A DNA stretch of 64,000 nucleotides. Source: Hippasteria phrygiana. Lineage: Eukaryota; Echinodermata; Asteroidea; Valvatida; Goniasteridae. This document shows, in pieces, positions 1 through 13,600 of the stretch (positions within the stretch are counted from its first letter, which is position 1; each line of letters starts with the position of its first letter). The DNA lies in contig JAZGUH010000284.1 in the NCBI GenBank assembly GCA_037893225.1, forward strand, positions 1 through 64,000, written 5' to 3'. The translations under genes and the position numbers were made by a program. The notes under the pieces were generated by a model that made no database searches, had not been told where the DNA came from, and worked only from the letters and a program-made list of their open reading frames with translations.

Positions 1-235
1 GTCATATGGGCCCCTATATAATGTCATTAATTTCAAATGTGTTGTGGGCCGATCGCCAAGATATCGCGCCCAACATTTACACAGCAACACATTGACTGAT
101 GGTGGCGCTAAACAAAATTCAAACCAAACGCTTGCGGGCGGTATGCATGATATTGGCATTTATTATTAAAATGGCGGTCGTTAGAACTAAATTATTAACG
201 TCAGCTTATTTTTTCTAATTACCCGTGTTTCATGT

Positions 236-421
236 TGTAGGCCCTATTTGTTCACGAACCCTGTCTATAGCAGTTGTATTATCCCATGCCTCGTGAATCT
301 ATATCTACGGACAATTTCCTCGTCGTTCAAACTATCTAATGGATTCCGTCTGTCACGAAAGAGTTGTTCTCTTCTTAACGAGCGTCTGGCTTCGTGGTCA
401 GCCAACAGTAGCAGCGCCATT
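236..421 (-). pseudogene. Harbinger transposase fragment, copy A (frameshifted)
   Basis: This is the same fragment as in copies B and C, but copy A reads CTGTCTATAGCAG where the others read CTGTCTAGCAG. The extra two bases break the frame near the C-terminal end. It is a decayed relic. Confidence 0.5.
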
Positions 422-720
422 GCATCAAGCGGTCAGCAACGCACGTAGGCCCACACACATTCTAAGCTAAGACGACCCACACACCGATCTTAAGTTAAAA
501 GCGGTTCTGTCCCGTTGTCAAGGTAGTTAGGACGCATTAAACCCTTCTTATCGTTTGTGAAATCGTTCTTAGGACGCGTCACAAGTTAGGACGAGTTACT
601 CTTCCTAACTCTAGATAGGACGCGTCTTAGCGCTTTGTGAAATCGGCCCCAGATACTATAAAAAAAAGTTACGGCGCTGTATACCAAATGCCCCATTTTT
701 TCGACCGTAACTTTTACCGC

Positions 721-1594
721 GTTCGATTACTTACCCTGCGCTTACTCGTGCAAGCGCGAGCCCGTTCGATTTAGCTACGGTTAGTAGGGTAAGTATCCCA
801 TAAGGCCATGCTAAAAACATGGCTGCCACGTCCGGCGATGTGCCAGCGGTGGGAAATTAATTAAAAACAGCGAGAAATATTTCTTTCCAAATTGCTCTGG
901 ACGATTGACGTAAATGTGTACATATTGCGAATGAAGCACCATGGCTTCAGGCCAGTATGTCACCTTATTTAGAACCAATCCACTTTAGAATGGGGCTCCG
1001 ATTCTGTCTGTCCATCAATCATGGACACTCTGCCTAACAAGGCAGATTCATTAACATTTTAAGTTGCTTCAATTCTTTATAATATTACATAACTGGAAAG
1101 AGTAAACAAATATAGAAATAAATTGAGGGGTCAATGATCATGGTACATGTAGGTTAATAACTCTATGCAAAGCTATGGATTTTTGTTGATTTAATTTTTG
1201 GTAATTTTGGAGGACAATTTCAGTGAAAAAGTTGTGACCATATTGCTAAATTGCTAATTTATTTAATTGAAAATTTGAGCCTCATAAATGTCTTATCAAT
1301 TTGTTATAAACATAAAAATAATTCTATGAGTCATTTAAAATAGAAACAATTAACATACACCAATTATTTGTCAATAAATGATAACAAGATATATAAAAAC
1401 AAATTATAAGCTGGTCACAGCGCTGACAGAAAATTGGGCATCGCAAATAGCGCCAACAGGCCTACAGAGATGTTGTCACTAGCCGCGTTGACGTCACTCG
1501 AGTGACTCGAGATCGTTGTTTACTCTAACGTACTACGCATGTGCAACTTTCCCCGATTTTGGAGGCACGAGTAAACGCGGGTAAGTAATCGAAC
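721..1594. mobile_element. 875-bp element with about 30-bp terminal inverted repeats (copy A)
   Basis: The left end GTTCGATTACTTACCCTGCG and the right end GGGTAAGTAATCGAAC are inverted copies over about 30 bp, with one indel and one or two mismatches. The AT-rich interior has no transposase. It fits a non-autonomous DNA transposon (MITE-like) carried along inside the 3.3-kb tandem unit. Copies B and C of the unit carry it at 4008-4882 and 7293-8167. Confidence 0.7.
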
Positions 1595-3517
1595 ACGCTG
1601 TTTGTGGACGGAGCCGGAAGTGTATTGTTCCCATCCGTACGTAAAACCCTTGACACTTATAAAACAATTACTGCAAAAACGCAGGCTGGAGTTGTGTTTC
1701 TTCTTATCGGAACGTTATACGTACCGGTAATGATCTTGACACATCAGGTGCAATGCGAACAATTTCGATCGGGCGGTCCATAATATCGATCGCCGCACGT
1801 AATACACAGGCGTGCTATGCGTGCAACTTTTTACAGGCGCGCGGCAGCTGCAGTTGCAGGTGCAGGCGCGTGAACATTTTTAAAATAGCACCTCCTCTAC
1901 ATAATATCGAAGTAGTGATACAAAGGTATCACTAGGTATCACTACAGACCAACAGACAAACAAAACAAACAGGCTAAACATATTAAAACGAACAACCCAA
2001 GAAACACCAAACTTACAAACTAACAAGCACCAGACAAAAATGCCTTAATACACAGTTCAGATAGATATTTCTATATTTGTGCACATTATATTTCAGATCA
2101 ATTTTCATTTCGCTAGACTGTTAATAAACCTCTACACGGGATAGGCATCGTCACTTGTTACTGAATTCACATTTCTTAAAATGTGTGGTTTGTAGTCCAT
2201 ACTACATCATTAATTTTGACCATGGTGCTTCTGTCTCGCTGGGGGACAAACGAGGGGCCTTAATGAAGTCATAAATGTCTCATTATCCGAACGCGACTAC
2301 ACATCTCACTAGGTTTATAGCAGGTACGAAGTTGATATTACGGTTATATCATTTGTAAGCTGCGCCTCCTAAAGAAAGGACGTACGTAAGTACTGCATGG
2401 TAATGATGTTGGGTATTAGGATTGGTTAACGTGATGCTACTGTTTGTTTTTTATTAACTTTCGCTCTAAAACACAACGTGCGTAAACGCGTTTAGCGTTA
2501 ACATTAAAACGGGTACCATAGTATTTGTTGTAAAATACGGAACGCATATTTCAAAACATTAAGTGTTCATTTCATAATGATTACTCGTTACTTTTCGGGC
2601 TATACAGTCATTTGCGTGCTTTAATTGAACTCATATGGCAATAATTATAACGGCGGACAGTTTGAGCGGCATGAGTGCATATGGCGCGATCAAGCACAAA
2701 ACGCAGGCGTTACTTTGGAGCCAGCTAGTTAACACTAATATTTAACACATGGCGTGTATTTCACGCTCAAACCTTCTAGCGGAACCAAGCTGGATAAGCC
2801 GGTGAAACAGTTACCATGAAAATATCTAGAATCTCCGGTGACCAAGTGTTTGTAAGGATGGGCCCAACTCTTCTGCAAACAATATTAACAATGCGCTTTT
2901 GTAATATCGAATATTTTATGATTTTAACGTTCGTGCATTTTTGCTTTGAAGTGTTTTTTCTTCAGCTTTGTGTGTTAATTCCATTAAATATATATAATTA
3001 TTTCATATCAATGTATGTAGAAACACGGAAAGAAGTTTCACGAATTAAATTGTCATGAGCTTGGGGACTGCAACGAGCATTTTATAGACATTGTTCAAAG
3101 AACCAAAATATGTTTTCATGGCTGAATCATTTTCCCAAGACACTATGGTGTAATGAGCGAAACCTTTTCAAGGCTTGCTGCGTCTATGTACTAATAAGCA
3201 ATGTTTGGTGGAAATATGCGTAAACAATTTCAAATGATTAAATAGAACAACATGCCATCCATGTCATGTTGTTCATGTATTCATGTGTGTCATATGGGCC
3301 CCTATATAATGTCATTAATTTCAGATGTGTTGTGGGCCGATAGCCAAGATATCGCGCCCAACATTTACACAGCAACACATTGACTGATGGTGGCGCTAAA
3401 CAAAATTCAAACCAAACGCTTGCGGGCGGTATGCATGATATTGGCATTTATTATTAAAATGGCGGTCGTTAGAACCAAATTATTAACGTCAGTTTATTTT
3501 TTCTAATTACCCGTGTT

Positions 3518-3706
3518 TCATGTTGTAGGCCCTATTTGTTCACGAACCCTGTCTAGCAGTTGTATTATCCCATGCCTCGTGAATCTATATCTACGGACAA
3601 TTTCCTCGTCGTTCAAACTATCTAATGGATTCCGTCTGTCACGAAAGAGTTGTTCTCTTCTTAACGACCGTCTGGCTTCGTGGTCAGCCAACAGTAGCAG
3701 CGCCAT
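3518..3706 (-). pseudogene. Harbinger (HARBI1-like) transposase N-terminal fragment, copy B
   Basis: A 62-codon open frame contains RDRRNPLDSLNDEEIVRRYR followed by FTRHGIIQLLDRV. This matches the N-terminal region of PIF/Harbinger nucleases, where a D/E-E-x-x-R-R-Y-R-F motif precedes the helix-rich region. The DDE nuclease domain is not present in the unit, so this is a truncated relic or a first exon without its partners. A stop follows REQIGPTT directly. Confidence 0.6.
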
Positions 3707-4007
3707 TGCATCAAGCGGTCAGCAACGCACGTAGGCCCACACAAATTCTAAGCTAAGACGACCCACACACCGATCTTAAGTTAAAAGCGGTTCTGCCCCG
3801 TTGTCAAGGTAGTTAGGACGCATTAAACCCTTCTTATCTTTTGTGAAATCGTTCTTAGGACGCGTCACAAGTTAGGACGAGTTACTCTTCCTAACTCGAG
3901 ATAGGACGCGTCTTAGCGCTTTGTGAAATCGGCCCCAGATACTATAATAAAAGTTACGGCGCTGTATACCAAATGCCGCATTTTTATCGACCGTAACTTT
4001 TTACCGC

Positions 4008-4882
4008 GTTCGATTACTTACCCCGCGCTTACTCGCGCAAGCGCGAGCCCGTTCGATTTAGCTACGGTTAGTAGGGTAAGTATCCCATAAGGCCATGCTA
4101 AAAACATGGCTGCCACGTCCGTCGATGTGTCAGCGGTGGGAAATTAATTAAAAACAGCGAGAAATATTTCTTTCCAAATTACTCTGGACGATTGACGTAA
4201 ATGTGTACATATTGCGAATGAAGCACCATGGCTTCAGGCCAGTATGTCACCGTATTTAAAACCAATCCACTTTAGAATGGGGCTCCGATTCTGTCTGTCC
4301 ATCAATCATGGACACTCTGCCTAACAAGGCAGATTCATTAACATTTTAAGTTGCTTCAATTCTTTATAATATTACATAACTGGAAAGAGTAAAAAAAATA
4401 GAAATAAATTGAGTGGTCAATGATCATGGTACATGTAGGTTAATAACTCTATGCAAAGCTATGGATTTTTGTTGATTTAATTTTTGGTAATTTTGGAGGA
4501 CAATTTCAGTTAAAAAGTTGTGACCATATTGCTAAATTGCTAATTTATTTAATTGAAAATTTGAGCCTCATAAATTTCTTATCAATTTGTTATAAACATA
4601 AAAATAATTCTATGAGTCATTTAAAATAGAAACAATTAACATACACCAATTATTTGTCAATAAATGATAACAAGATATATAAAAAAACAAATTATAAGCT
4701 GGTCACAGCGCTGACAGAAAATTGGGCATCGCAAATAGCGCCACCAGGCCTACAGAGATGTTGTCACTAGCCGCGTTGACGTCACTCGAGTGACTCGAGA
4801 TCGTTGTTTACTCTAACGTACTACGCATGTGCAACTTTCCCCGATTTTGGAGGCACGAGTAAACGCGGGTAAGTAATCGAAC
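4008..4882. mobile_element. 875-bp TIR element, copy B
   Basis: This is the tandem copy of the element at 721-1594, with the same inverted ends. The left end here reads TTACCCCGCGCTTACTCGCG, so it pairs slightly better with the right end than copy A does. Confidence 0.7.
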
Positions 4883-6802
4883 ACGCTGTTTGTGGACGGA
4901 GCCGGAAGTGTATTGTTCCCATCCGTACGTAAAACCCTTGACACTTATAAAACAATTACTGCAAAAACGCAGGCTGGAGTTTTGTTTCTTCTTATCGGAA
5001 CGTTATACGTACCGATAATGATCTTGACACAACAGGTGCAATGCGAACAATTTCGATCGGGCGGTCCATAATCGATCGCCGCACGTAATACACAGGCGTG
5101 CTTTGCGTGCAACTTTTTTACAGGCGCGCGGCAGCTGCAGTTGCAGCTGCAGGCGCGTGAACATTTTTAAAATAGCACCTCCTCTACATAATATCGAAGT
5201 AGTGATACAAAGGTATCACTAGGTATCACTACAGACCAACAGACAAACAAAACAAACAGGCTAAACATATTAAAACGAACAACCCAAGAAACACCAAACT
5301 TAAAACTAACAAGCACCAGACAAAAATGCCTTAATACACAGTTCAGATAGATATTTCTATATTTGTGCACATTATATTTCAGATCGATTTTCATTTCGCT
5401 AGACTGTTAATAAACCTCTACACGGGATAGGCATCGTCACTTGTTACTGAATTCACATTTCTTAAAATGTGTGGTTTGTAGTCCATACTACATCATTAAT
5501 TTTGACCATGGTGCTTCTATCTCGCTGGGGGACAAACGAGGGGCCTTAATGAAGTCATAAGTGTCTCATTATCCGAACGCGACTACACATCTCACTAGGT
5601 TTATAGCAGGTACGAAGTCGATATCACGGTTATATCATTTGTAAGCTGCGCCTCCTCAAGAAAGGACGTACGTAAGTACTGCATGATAATGATGTTGGGT
5701 ATTAGGATTGGTTAACGTGGTGCTACTGTTTGCTTTCTATTAACTTTCGCTCTAAAACCAACGTGCGTAAACGCGTTTAGCGTTAACATAAAAGCGGGTA
5801 CCATAGTATTTGTTGTAAAATACGGAACGCATATTTCAAAACATTAAGTGTTCATTTCATAATGATTACTCGTTACTTTTCGGGCTATACAGTCATTTGC
5901 GTGCTTTAATTGAACTCATATGGCAATAATTATAACGGCGGACAGTTTGAGCGGCATGAGTGCATATGGCGCGATCAAGCACAAAACGCAGGCGTTACTT
6001 TGGAGCCAGCTAGTTAACACTAATATTTAACACATGGCGTGTATTTCACGCTCAAACCTTCTAGCGGAACCAAGCTGGATAAGCCGGTGAAACAGTTACC
6101 ATGAAAATATCTAGAATCTCCGGTGACCAAGTGTTTGTAAGGATGGGCCCAACTCTTCTGCAAACAATATTAACAATGCGCTTTTGTAATATCGAATATT
6201 TTATGATTTTAACGTTCGTGCATTTTTGCTTTGAAGTGTTTTTTCTTCAGCTTTGTGTGTTAATTCCATTAAATATATATAATTATTTCATATCAATGTA
6301 TGTAGAAACACGGAAAGAAGTTTCACGAATTAAATTGTCATGAGCTTGGGGACTGCAACGAGCATTTTATAGACATTGTTCAAAGAACCAAAATATGTTT
6401 TCATGGCTGAATCATTTTCCCAAGACACTATGGTGTAATGAGCGAAACCTTTTCAAGGCTTGCTGCGTCTATGTACTAATAAGCAATGTTTGGTGGAAAT
6501 ATGCGTAAACAATTTCAAATGATTAAATAGAACAACATGCCATCCATGTCATGTTGTTCATGTATTCATGTGTGTCATATGGGCCCCTATATAATGTCAT
6601 TAATTTCAGATGTGTTGTGGGCCGATAGCCAAGATATCGCGCCCAACATTTACACAGCAACACATTGACTGATGGTGGCGCTAAACAAAATTCAAACCAA
6701 ACGCTTGCGGGCGGTATGCATGATATTGGCATTTATTATTAAAATGGCGGTCGTTAGAACCAAATTATTAACGTCAGTTTATTTTTTCTAATTACCCGTG
6801 TT

Positions 6803-6991
6803 TCATGTTGTAGGCCCTATTTGTTCACGAACCCTGTCTAGCAGTTGTATTATCCCATGCCTCGTGAATCTATATCTACGGACAATTTCCTCGTCGTTCA
6901 AACTATCTAATGGATTCCGTCTGTCACGAAAGAGTTGTTCTCTTCTTAACGACCGTCTGGCTTCGTGGTCAGCCAACAGTAGCAGCGCCAT
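6803..6991 (-). pseudogene. Harbinger transposase fragment, copy C
   Basis: This is identical at protein level to the fragment in copy B, 3,285 bp downstream. It has the same RRYRFTRHGII motif and the same stop after REQIGPTT. Identity between the two copies reflects recent duplication of the unit rather than selection on the fragment. Confidence 0.6.
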
Positions 6992-7292
6992 TGCATCAAG
7001 CGGTCAGCAACGCACGTAGGCCCACACAAATTCTAAGCTAAGACGACCCACACACCGATCTTAAGTTAAAAGCGGTTCTGCCCCGTTGTCAAGGTAGTTA
7101 GGACGCATTAAACCCTTCTTATCTTTTGTGAAATCGTTCTTAGGACGCGTCACAAGTTAGGACGAGTTACTCTTCCTAACTCGAGATAGGACGCGTCTTA
7201 GCGCTTTGTGAAATCGGCCCCAGATACTATAATAAAAGTTACGGCGCTGTATACCAAATGCCGCATTTTTATCGACCGTAACTTTTTACCGC

Positions 7293-8167
7293 GTTCGATT
7301 ACTTACCCCGCGCTTACTCGCGCAAGCGCGAGCCCGTTCGATTTAGCTACGGTTAGTAGGGTAAGTATCCCATAAGGCCATGCTAAAAACATGGCTGCCA
7401 CGTCCGTCGATGTGTCAGCGGTGGGAAATTAATTAAAAACAGCGAGAAATATTTCTTTCCAAATTACTCTGGACGATTGACGTAAATGTGTACATATTGC
7501 GAATGAAGCACCATGGCTTCAGGCCAGTATGTCACCGTATTTAAAACCAATCCACTTTAGAATGGGGCTCCGATTCTGTCTGTCCATCAATCATGGACAC
7601 TCTGCCTAACAAGGCAGATTCATTAACATTTTAAGTTGCTTCAATTCTTTATAATATTACATAACTGGAAAGAGTAAAAAAAATAGAAATAAATTGAGTG
7701 GTCAATGATCATGGTACATGTAGGTTAATAACTCTATGCAAAGCTATGGATTTTTGTTGATTTAATTTTTGGTAATTTTGGAGGACAATTTCAGTTAAAA
7801 AGTTGTGACCATATTGCTAAATTGCTAATTTATTTAATTGAAAATTTGAGCCTCATAAATTTCTTATCAATTTGTTATAAACATAAAAATAATTCTATGA
7901 GTCATTTAAAATAGAAACAATTAACATACACCAATTATTTGTCAATAAATGATAACAAGATATATAAAAAAACAAATTATAAGCTGGTCACAGCGCTGAC
8001 AGAAAATTGGGCATCGCAAATAGCGCCACCAGGCCTACAGAGATGTTGTCACTAGCCGCGTTGACGTCACTCGAGTGACTCGAGATCGTTGTTTACTCTA
8101 ACGTACTACGCATGTGCAACTTTCCCCGATTTTGGAGGCACGAGTAAACGCGGGTAAGTAATCGAAC
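7293..8167. mobile_element. 875-bp TIR element, copy C
   Basis: Third tandem copy of the element. As far as I can read, it is identical to the one at 4008-4882, as expected from duplication of the whole 3,285-bp unit. Confidence 0.7.
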
Positions 8168-9770
8168 ACGCTGTTTGTGGACGGAGCCGGAAGTGTATTG
8201 TTCCCATCCGTACGTAAAACCCTTGACACTTATAAAACAATTACTGCAAAAACGCAGGCTGGAGTTTTGTTTCTTCTTATCGGAACGTTATACGTACCGA
8301 TAATGATCTTGACACAACAGGTGCAATGCGAACAATTTCGATCGGGCGGTCCATAATCGATCGCCGCACGTAATACACAGGCGTGCTTTGCGTGCAACTT
8401 TTTTACAGGCGCGCGGCAGCTGCAGTTGCAGCTGCAGGCGCGTGAACATTTTTAAAATAGCACCTCCTCTACATAATATCGAAGTAGTGATACAAAGGTA
8501 TCACTAGGTATCACTACAGACCAACAGACAAACAAAACAAACAGGCTAAACATATTAAAACGAACAACCCAAGAAACACCAAACTTAAAACTAACAAGCA
8601 CCAGACAAAAATGCCTTAATACACAGTTCAGATAGATATTTCTATATTTGTGCACATTATATTTCAGATCGATTTTCATTTCGCTAGACTGTTAATAAAC
8701 CTCTACACGGGATAGGCATCGTCACTTGTTACTGAATTCACATTTCTTAAAATGTGTGGTTTGTAGTCCATACTACATCATTAATTTTGACCATGGTGCT
8801 TCTATCTCGCTGGGGGACAAACGAGGGGCCTTAATGAAGTCATAAGTGTCTCATTATCCGAACGCGACTACACATCTCACTAGGTTTATAGCAGGTACGA
8901 AGTCGATATCACGGTTATATCATTTGTAAGCTGCGCCTCCTCAAGAAAGGACGTACGTAAGTACTGCATGATAATGATGTTGGGTATTAGGATTGGTTAA
9001 CGTGGTGCTACTGTTTGCTTTCTATTAACTTTCGCTCTAAAACCAACGTGCGTAAACGCGTTTAGCGTTAACATAAAAGCGGGTACCATAGTATTTGTTG
9101 TAAAATACGGAACGCATATTTCAAAACATTAAGTGTTCATTTCATAATGATTACTCGTTACTTTTCGGGCTATACAGTCATTTGCGTGCTTTAATTGAAC
9201 TCATATGGCAATAATTATAACGGCGGACAGTTTGAGCGGCATGAGTGCATATGGCGCGATCAAGCACAAAACGCAGGCGTTACTTTGGAGCCAGCTAGTT
9301 AACACTAATATTTAACACATGGCGTGTATTTCACGCTCAAACCTTCTAGCGGAACCAAGCTGGATAAGCCGGTGAAACAGTTACCATGAAAATATCTAGA
9401 ATTTCCGGTGACCAAGTGTTTGTAAGGATGGGCCCAACTCTTCTGCAAACAATATTAACAATGCGCTTTTGTAATATCGAATATTTTATGATTTTAACGT
9501 TCGTGTATTTTTGCTTTGAAGTGTTTTTTTCTTCAGCTTTGTGTGTTAATTCCATTAAATATATATAATTATTTCATATCAATGTATGTAGAAACACGGA
9601 AAGAAGTTCACGAATTAAATTGTCATGAGCTTGGGGACTGCAACGAGCATTTTATAGACATTGTTCAAAGAACCAAAATATGTTTTCATGGCTGAATCAT
9701 TTTCCCAAGACACTATGGTGTAATGAGCGAAACCTTTTCAAGGCTTGCTGCGTCTGTGTACTAATGAGCA

Positions 9771-10310
9771 AGTACAAAACTATAAGGTGGCATTGCTATG
9801 GTAATCAAGATGACACGGTATTGACGCACATAGATTGTTGGATTTTCTTAGCAAAATGTATAGCTGATTTCGTGATTTCAAGGCAACCTTTTTGAAAAAG
9901 GAATTGGTAGGAGTTTGGAAAAGGATTTGTTCCCCCGACAAATCCTTGGTGCGCCACTGAGCCGATCCCATATGCGCCACCCTCGGGGACGTATCATTTG
10001 TCATGCATTTCCAGCGAGGAAGGGAAAGTTGAGATTTGGATTTTGGCATGGGAAGCAATTGACGTCATATATCACCCGCTGAAGAATGCGAGCACCCTTA
10101 GACAACTTTTAATAAATTCTCATTGGAAACTTCGATGTGGTAAAGCCTGTTCGCATTAACATTCGCATGTTGCGGGGTGATTATGTTATAACCACGTTCA
10201 TTAATGTGTATATGTTAAACATTAACATGTTCAATCTGGTGACAGGTAAAGTTGAGATATAGCTTAGAAAGCGTTTCCGCAGTTACAAAAGAGACTGCTG
10301 CCCAGTCAAC
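9771..10310. other. Unique sequence between the tandem array and the cyclase gene
   Basis: About 540 bp separate the end of the 3.3-kb array from the first coding exon. It presumably holds the promoter and 5' UTR of the cyclase. I see no convincing TATA box or initiator, no long open frame with recognisable content, and no repeat shared with the rest of the window. Confidence 0.5.
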
Positions 10311-10622
10311 ATGGCTTTGGAGAAGGACATTTCAGTGGATCGTCTGGAGGACGGTCGCAACAACAGCCTAGCATCTAGTTTGGGTTCCATGAGCCAGGTG
10401 GATGAGCCCATACGAAAAGCGATCCAGGAGACCAAGAGCACCCTGTGTTCAGCTACTCCACCGACACCAGTTGGCAAGAGGAAACAGATGGTCAAGATGT
10501 TAACCTTAACCCTCATGCCTATCATTGTGCTGACCACATTAGCTATCTCTGATTTGATTGCTACCCTGACTAAAAGTGTCGATGCTATTGAGATAAGACG
10601 CAACGTGCGATTCAGTAGGCAG
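10311..10622 (+). CDS. NIT-GC exon 1: N-terminus and first membrane helix
   Basis: ATGG lies in a good initiation context (CAACATGG). It encodes 104 residues ending FSRQ at an AG|GTAAAA donor, phase 0. A polar head with a KRKQ cluster precedes the hydrophobic run [18 protein letters not shown], the first transmembrane helix or signal anchor. Confidence 0.85.
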
Positions 10623-13600
10623 GTAAAACATCCCGTTAATAGAATTGCGCTTTTCTGTAGAATGCAAGTGACAATTTCTATGATCCATCCGGTCCTTGTA
10701 TTAATAATGATAAGCATGAATCAATTTATGATTTAATATCGAAACATTGAATGAATATTTGTTACAAAATCGGCTACGAAAAGCAACAATATATCTCCTT
10801 TCTTTCCTTGTCGCGGTCTGTGTCGATCAGTGTTGTAATTTCTGAATTCATTTCCTATTTAGGTTGGTAATCTTGTCCATAGTCTTCAGCTCGAGCGAGA
10901 CATGACGGCGTTGTATATCAGTTCCTTGATGCAGCAAAGGACAACTGGTCCTCAGCGCAAGGCATTCTTGATCAACACCTATCCCATAACAGACGAAGTA
11001 CTGCGCAATCTAGATGATTGGCCTGTTGCGGGGACTGCAGCTTACCAGCAATTCCAGAACAATGAGGCTTTCATGTCATTCTTGTTCGAATATCGTCTGA
11101 CTCTGGATATCCACAACACCACCATCTATGAGGTATGTCTAAAGCCGTTATTGAGTTTGTAGAAATGCAGATGGGGGTATATAAATTATGCATTCAGTTA
11201 TTTCTACCTGTTAAGCTGACAAATTAAGAGCGATGATATTTTACATTAAAATATTACTAAGAGTATCTCAGTTACTCAAGGTTTGGCTTTAAGAGATTTC
11301 CATTTCTCAGATGTCTTTCAGTTTCACAAAATTCAAATTATTTTGTTTGTAACAGTTTGGAATAATGTTCTGTTATCTTTTGCGGTGGATATCAATGTAT
11401 ATTTTTGCGAACTTTGAAAGATGTTTTATTTTTCCTGGCCAGGTGATCTATTTCTACAGTGACGCTATTCAACTTTTTATCGACTGGTTGTATGAGAGTG
11501 TCGGAAAGTCTGGTGGCCAAGGCTTGTGGGAAACACTGGTAGCTTATCAACTACTCATAGTTGGTATGGAACAGACTGGTATTGAACGAACTCTTGGGGC
11601 GGTGTTCTACACCCAAGGAGGTTTTGCCAAGCCAATTGATTACCGTTGGTATATGGAGAAAATGCAGGTAGGCGTATGCACACCCTTCCAAATATGCGTA
11701 ATCCCAAGCACAATAGACGGACCACATTATGCCAAACATATTTTTGATGTTTATTTCGTGTACAGGTTCTGTATATATTTCCGAGGACAAGAGGAGAAAG
11801 GAAATACAAAGAAACCTTTCAGTCCTCGCAAGTCAAGTCTTTTGTTGAAAAAGTCTTTTTAGTCTATGGGGTTGGGTTTATTAATGGAACAATAGGAAAC
11901 ACAAAGCATTGTCCTCGGAAGTATTGGGAAAGTACGACTGTGTGGAAACACACCCACAAGTGTGTAAACACCTTCAATCGGGGACCTCATATTGTCCTCC
12001 TATTATTCATACTTTTAACTTTTTGGCGAGGACCCTCATTGGTTTATACACGATTTTCAACCGGGGACCTTTCTCAACCGGGGACCCTGTTGTCCTCTAT
12101 TGTTAAAGGTCCCAAATGCAAAAACAAACCCACACAAGTGTGTAAACACCTGCAATCGGGGACCTCCCATTGTTCCTCTTTTGTTTTATATACTCTAACG
12201 TTTTGGCAAGGACCCTCATTGGTTTTGTACACGATTTTCAAACGGGGACCTTTCTCAAAAGGGGGACCCTATTGTCCTCTGTCACGTAGCATTCCTTTTT
12301 GGCGAAAGGAACTTTCAGTGTCATTTGGGTCGATTGTCGTGTTTCACGAATCACTGTAAGTGGTGTGAACAGATTTGTCATGTACAAAGGAGTAATTTTG
12401 TTAAGGTTTTTGAAAACAAGGATAGCCCTTTTGGACTGAACTCTTTCATTAAAAGGAATCCAATTTAGTCTGGCAAACATATCAGCTGAGGGGCTGAGGG
12501 AGGTACATTTAAGGATTATCCGTGCGGCTCTTTCTAGACAATTGTTGAGGGTATTGCCGTGAGATATGTACCTTCCTCCCCACACCGTACAACAATACTC
12601 TAAAGATGGAATAACTAAACTTACAAAGAGTGTGTGCAGGCTGCTTTGGGGAACGTAATCACGAATTCTGTTTAACACACCCAATTTAGACGAAACAGTC
12701 TTCCTTACGTATTTTACATGTGGACCCCAACTTAATGTTTCATCAACAACTACACCCAAGCATTTACAAGATTTCGATTGTTCGATAACATTATCAGCAA
12801 TGCACACGTTCAGGTCGACGTTGAATAGTTTTGGTATGTTTAAAAGATATATCCTAAAAGGGAAAAATTGTGTGACGTCATGATGACGTCATAAATTTCT
12901 TTTTTAACGCATGTCAGGGTCGGTCTGATTATAAAAATGTATACATTGAATTTGTCTCTACCTAATTCCAAAATTTTATGATCGTGGCTCACTCAAGTAA
13001 GAAATAACAGCCATTTAAAAATTTAGACCAAATTCAATATAACACAAAGGAATTCTGGGAAGGGCAGAAAACCATGGCTTAAATGTGCATGCTGTTTATA
13101 AAAAGGATTGATTTCTAGTCTTTTTTCAAGTCGCTAGATAATTTGAATTTTAAAAATCGTAACATTCTTCTTAATATATCTAGCGAACAAAACAAGATGT
13201 TTTTAACATCCTTTTTGTTATTGCTTTTGTATGTCTCAAAGATATGTCCTAAAAGGGAAAAATTGTGTGACGTCACGATTTGTTTACGCATGTCAGGGTC
13301 GGTCCGATTATAAAAATGTATACAGTGAATTTTTCTCTACCTAATTCCAAAATGTCATGATCGTGGCTCATTCAAGTGAGAAATAACCGCAATTTGAAAA
13401 TTTAGACCAAACACAAAGGAATTCTGGGAAGGGCAGAAAACCAAGGCTTAAAATGTGCATGCTGTTTATAAAAAGGGTTTATTTCTAGTCTTTTTTCAAG
13501 TCGTCAGACTATTGCCCATAGCATTTGTAAACGTTTTCTTTCTTACCGGCCACTTTGGCTACTTTTAAACTTGGCAGACACTAAGACCAACTGCTCAGAA

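Larger units (their letters stand above)
1..9770. repeat. Tandem array of a 3,285-bp unit (copies A, B, C)
   Basis: Three head-to-tail copies of one unit: A 1-3288 (left end outside the window), B 3289-6573 and C 6574 to about 9770, where similarity stops after GTACTAATGAGCAAG. Landmarks recur exactly 3,285 bp apart (for example ATGAAAATATCTAGA at 2816, 6101 and 9386). Copies A and B differ by scattered substitutions in their first about 2.5 kb and agree afterwards. Copies B and C agree until about 9400 and then differ. No host gene is visible. The short open frames are low-complexity or are the Harbinger remnant listed separately. Confidence 0.93.

Noticed and set aside
2816..3058. 80-codon frame conserved in three copies of the 3.3-kb unit
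   Set aside because: Conserved because the unit is duplicated. Copy C has a one-base insertion that breaks it, and it matches no known family.
10283..10717. 144-codon minus-strand frame over the first cyclase exon
   Set aside because: Antisense shadow of the real exon, which has the membrane helix and in-phase splicing.
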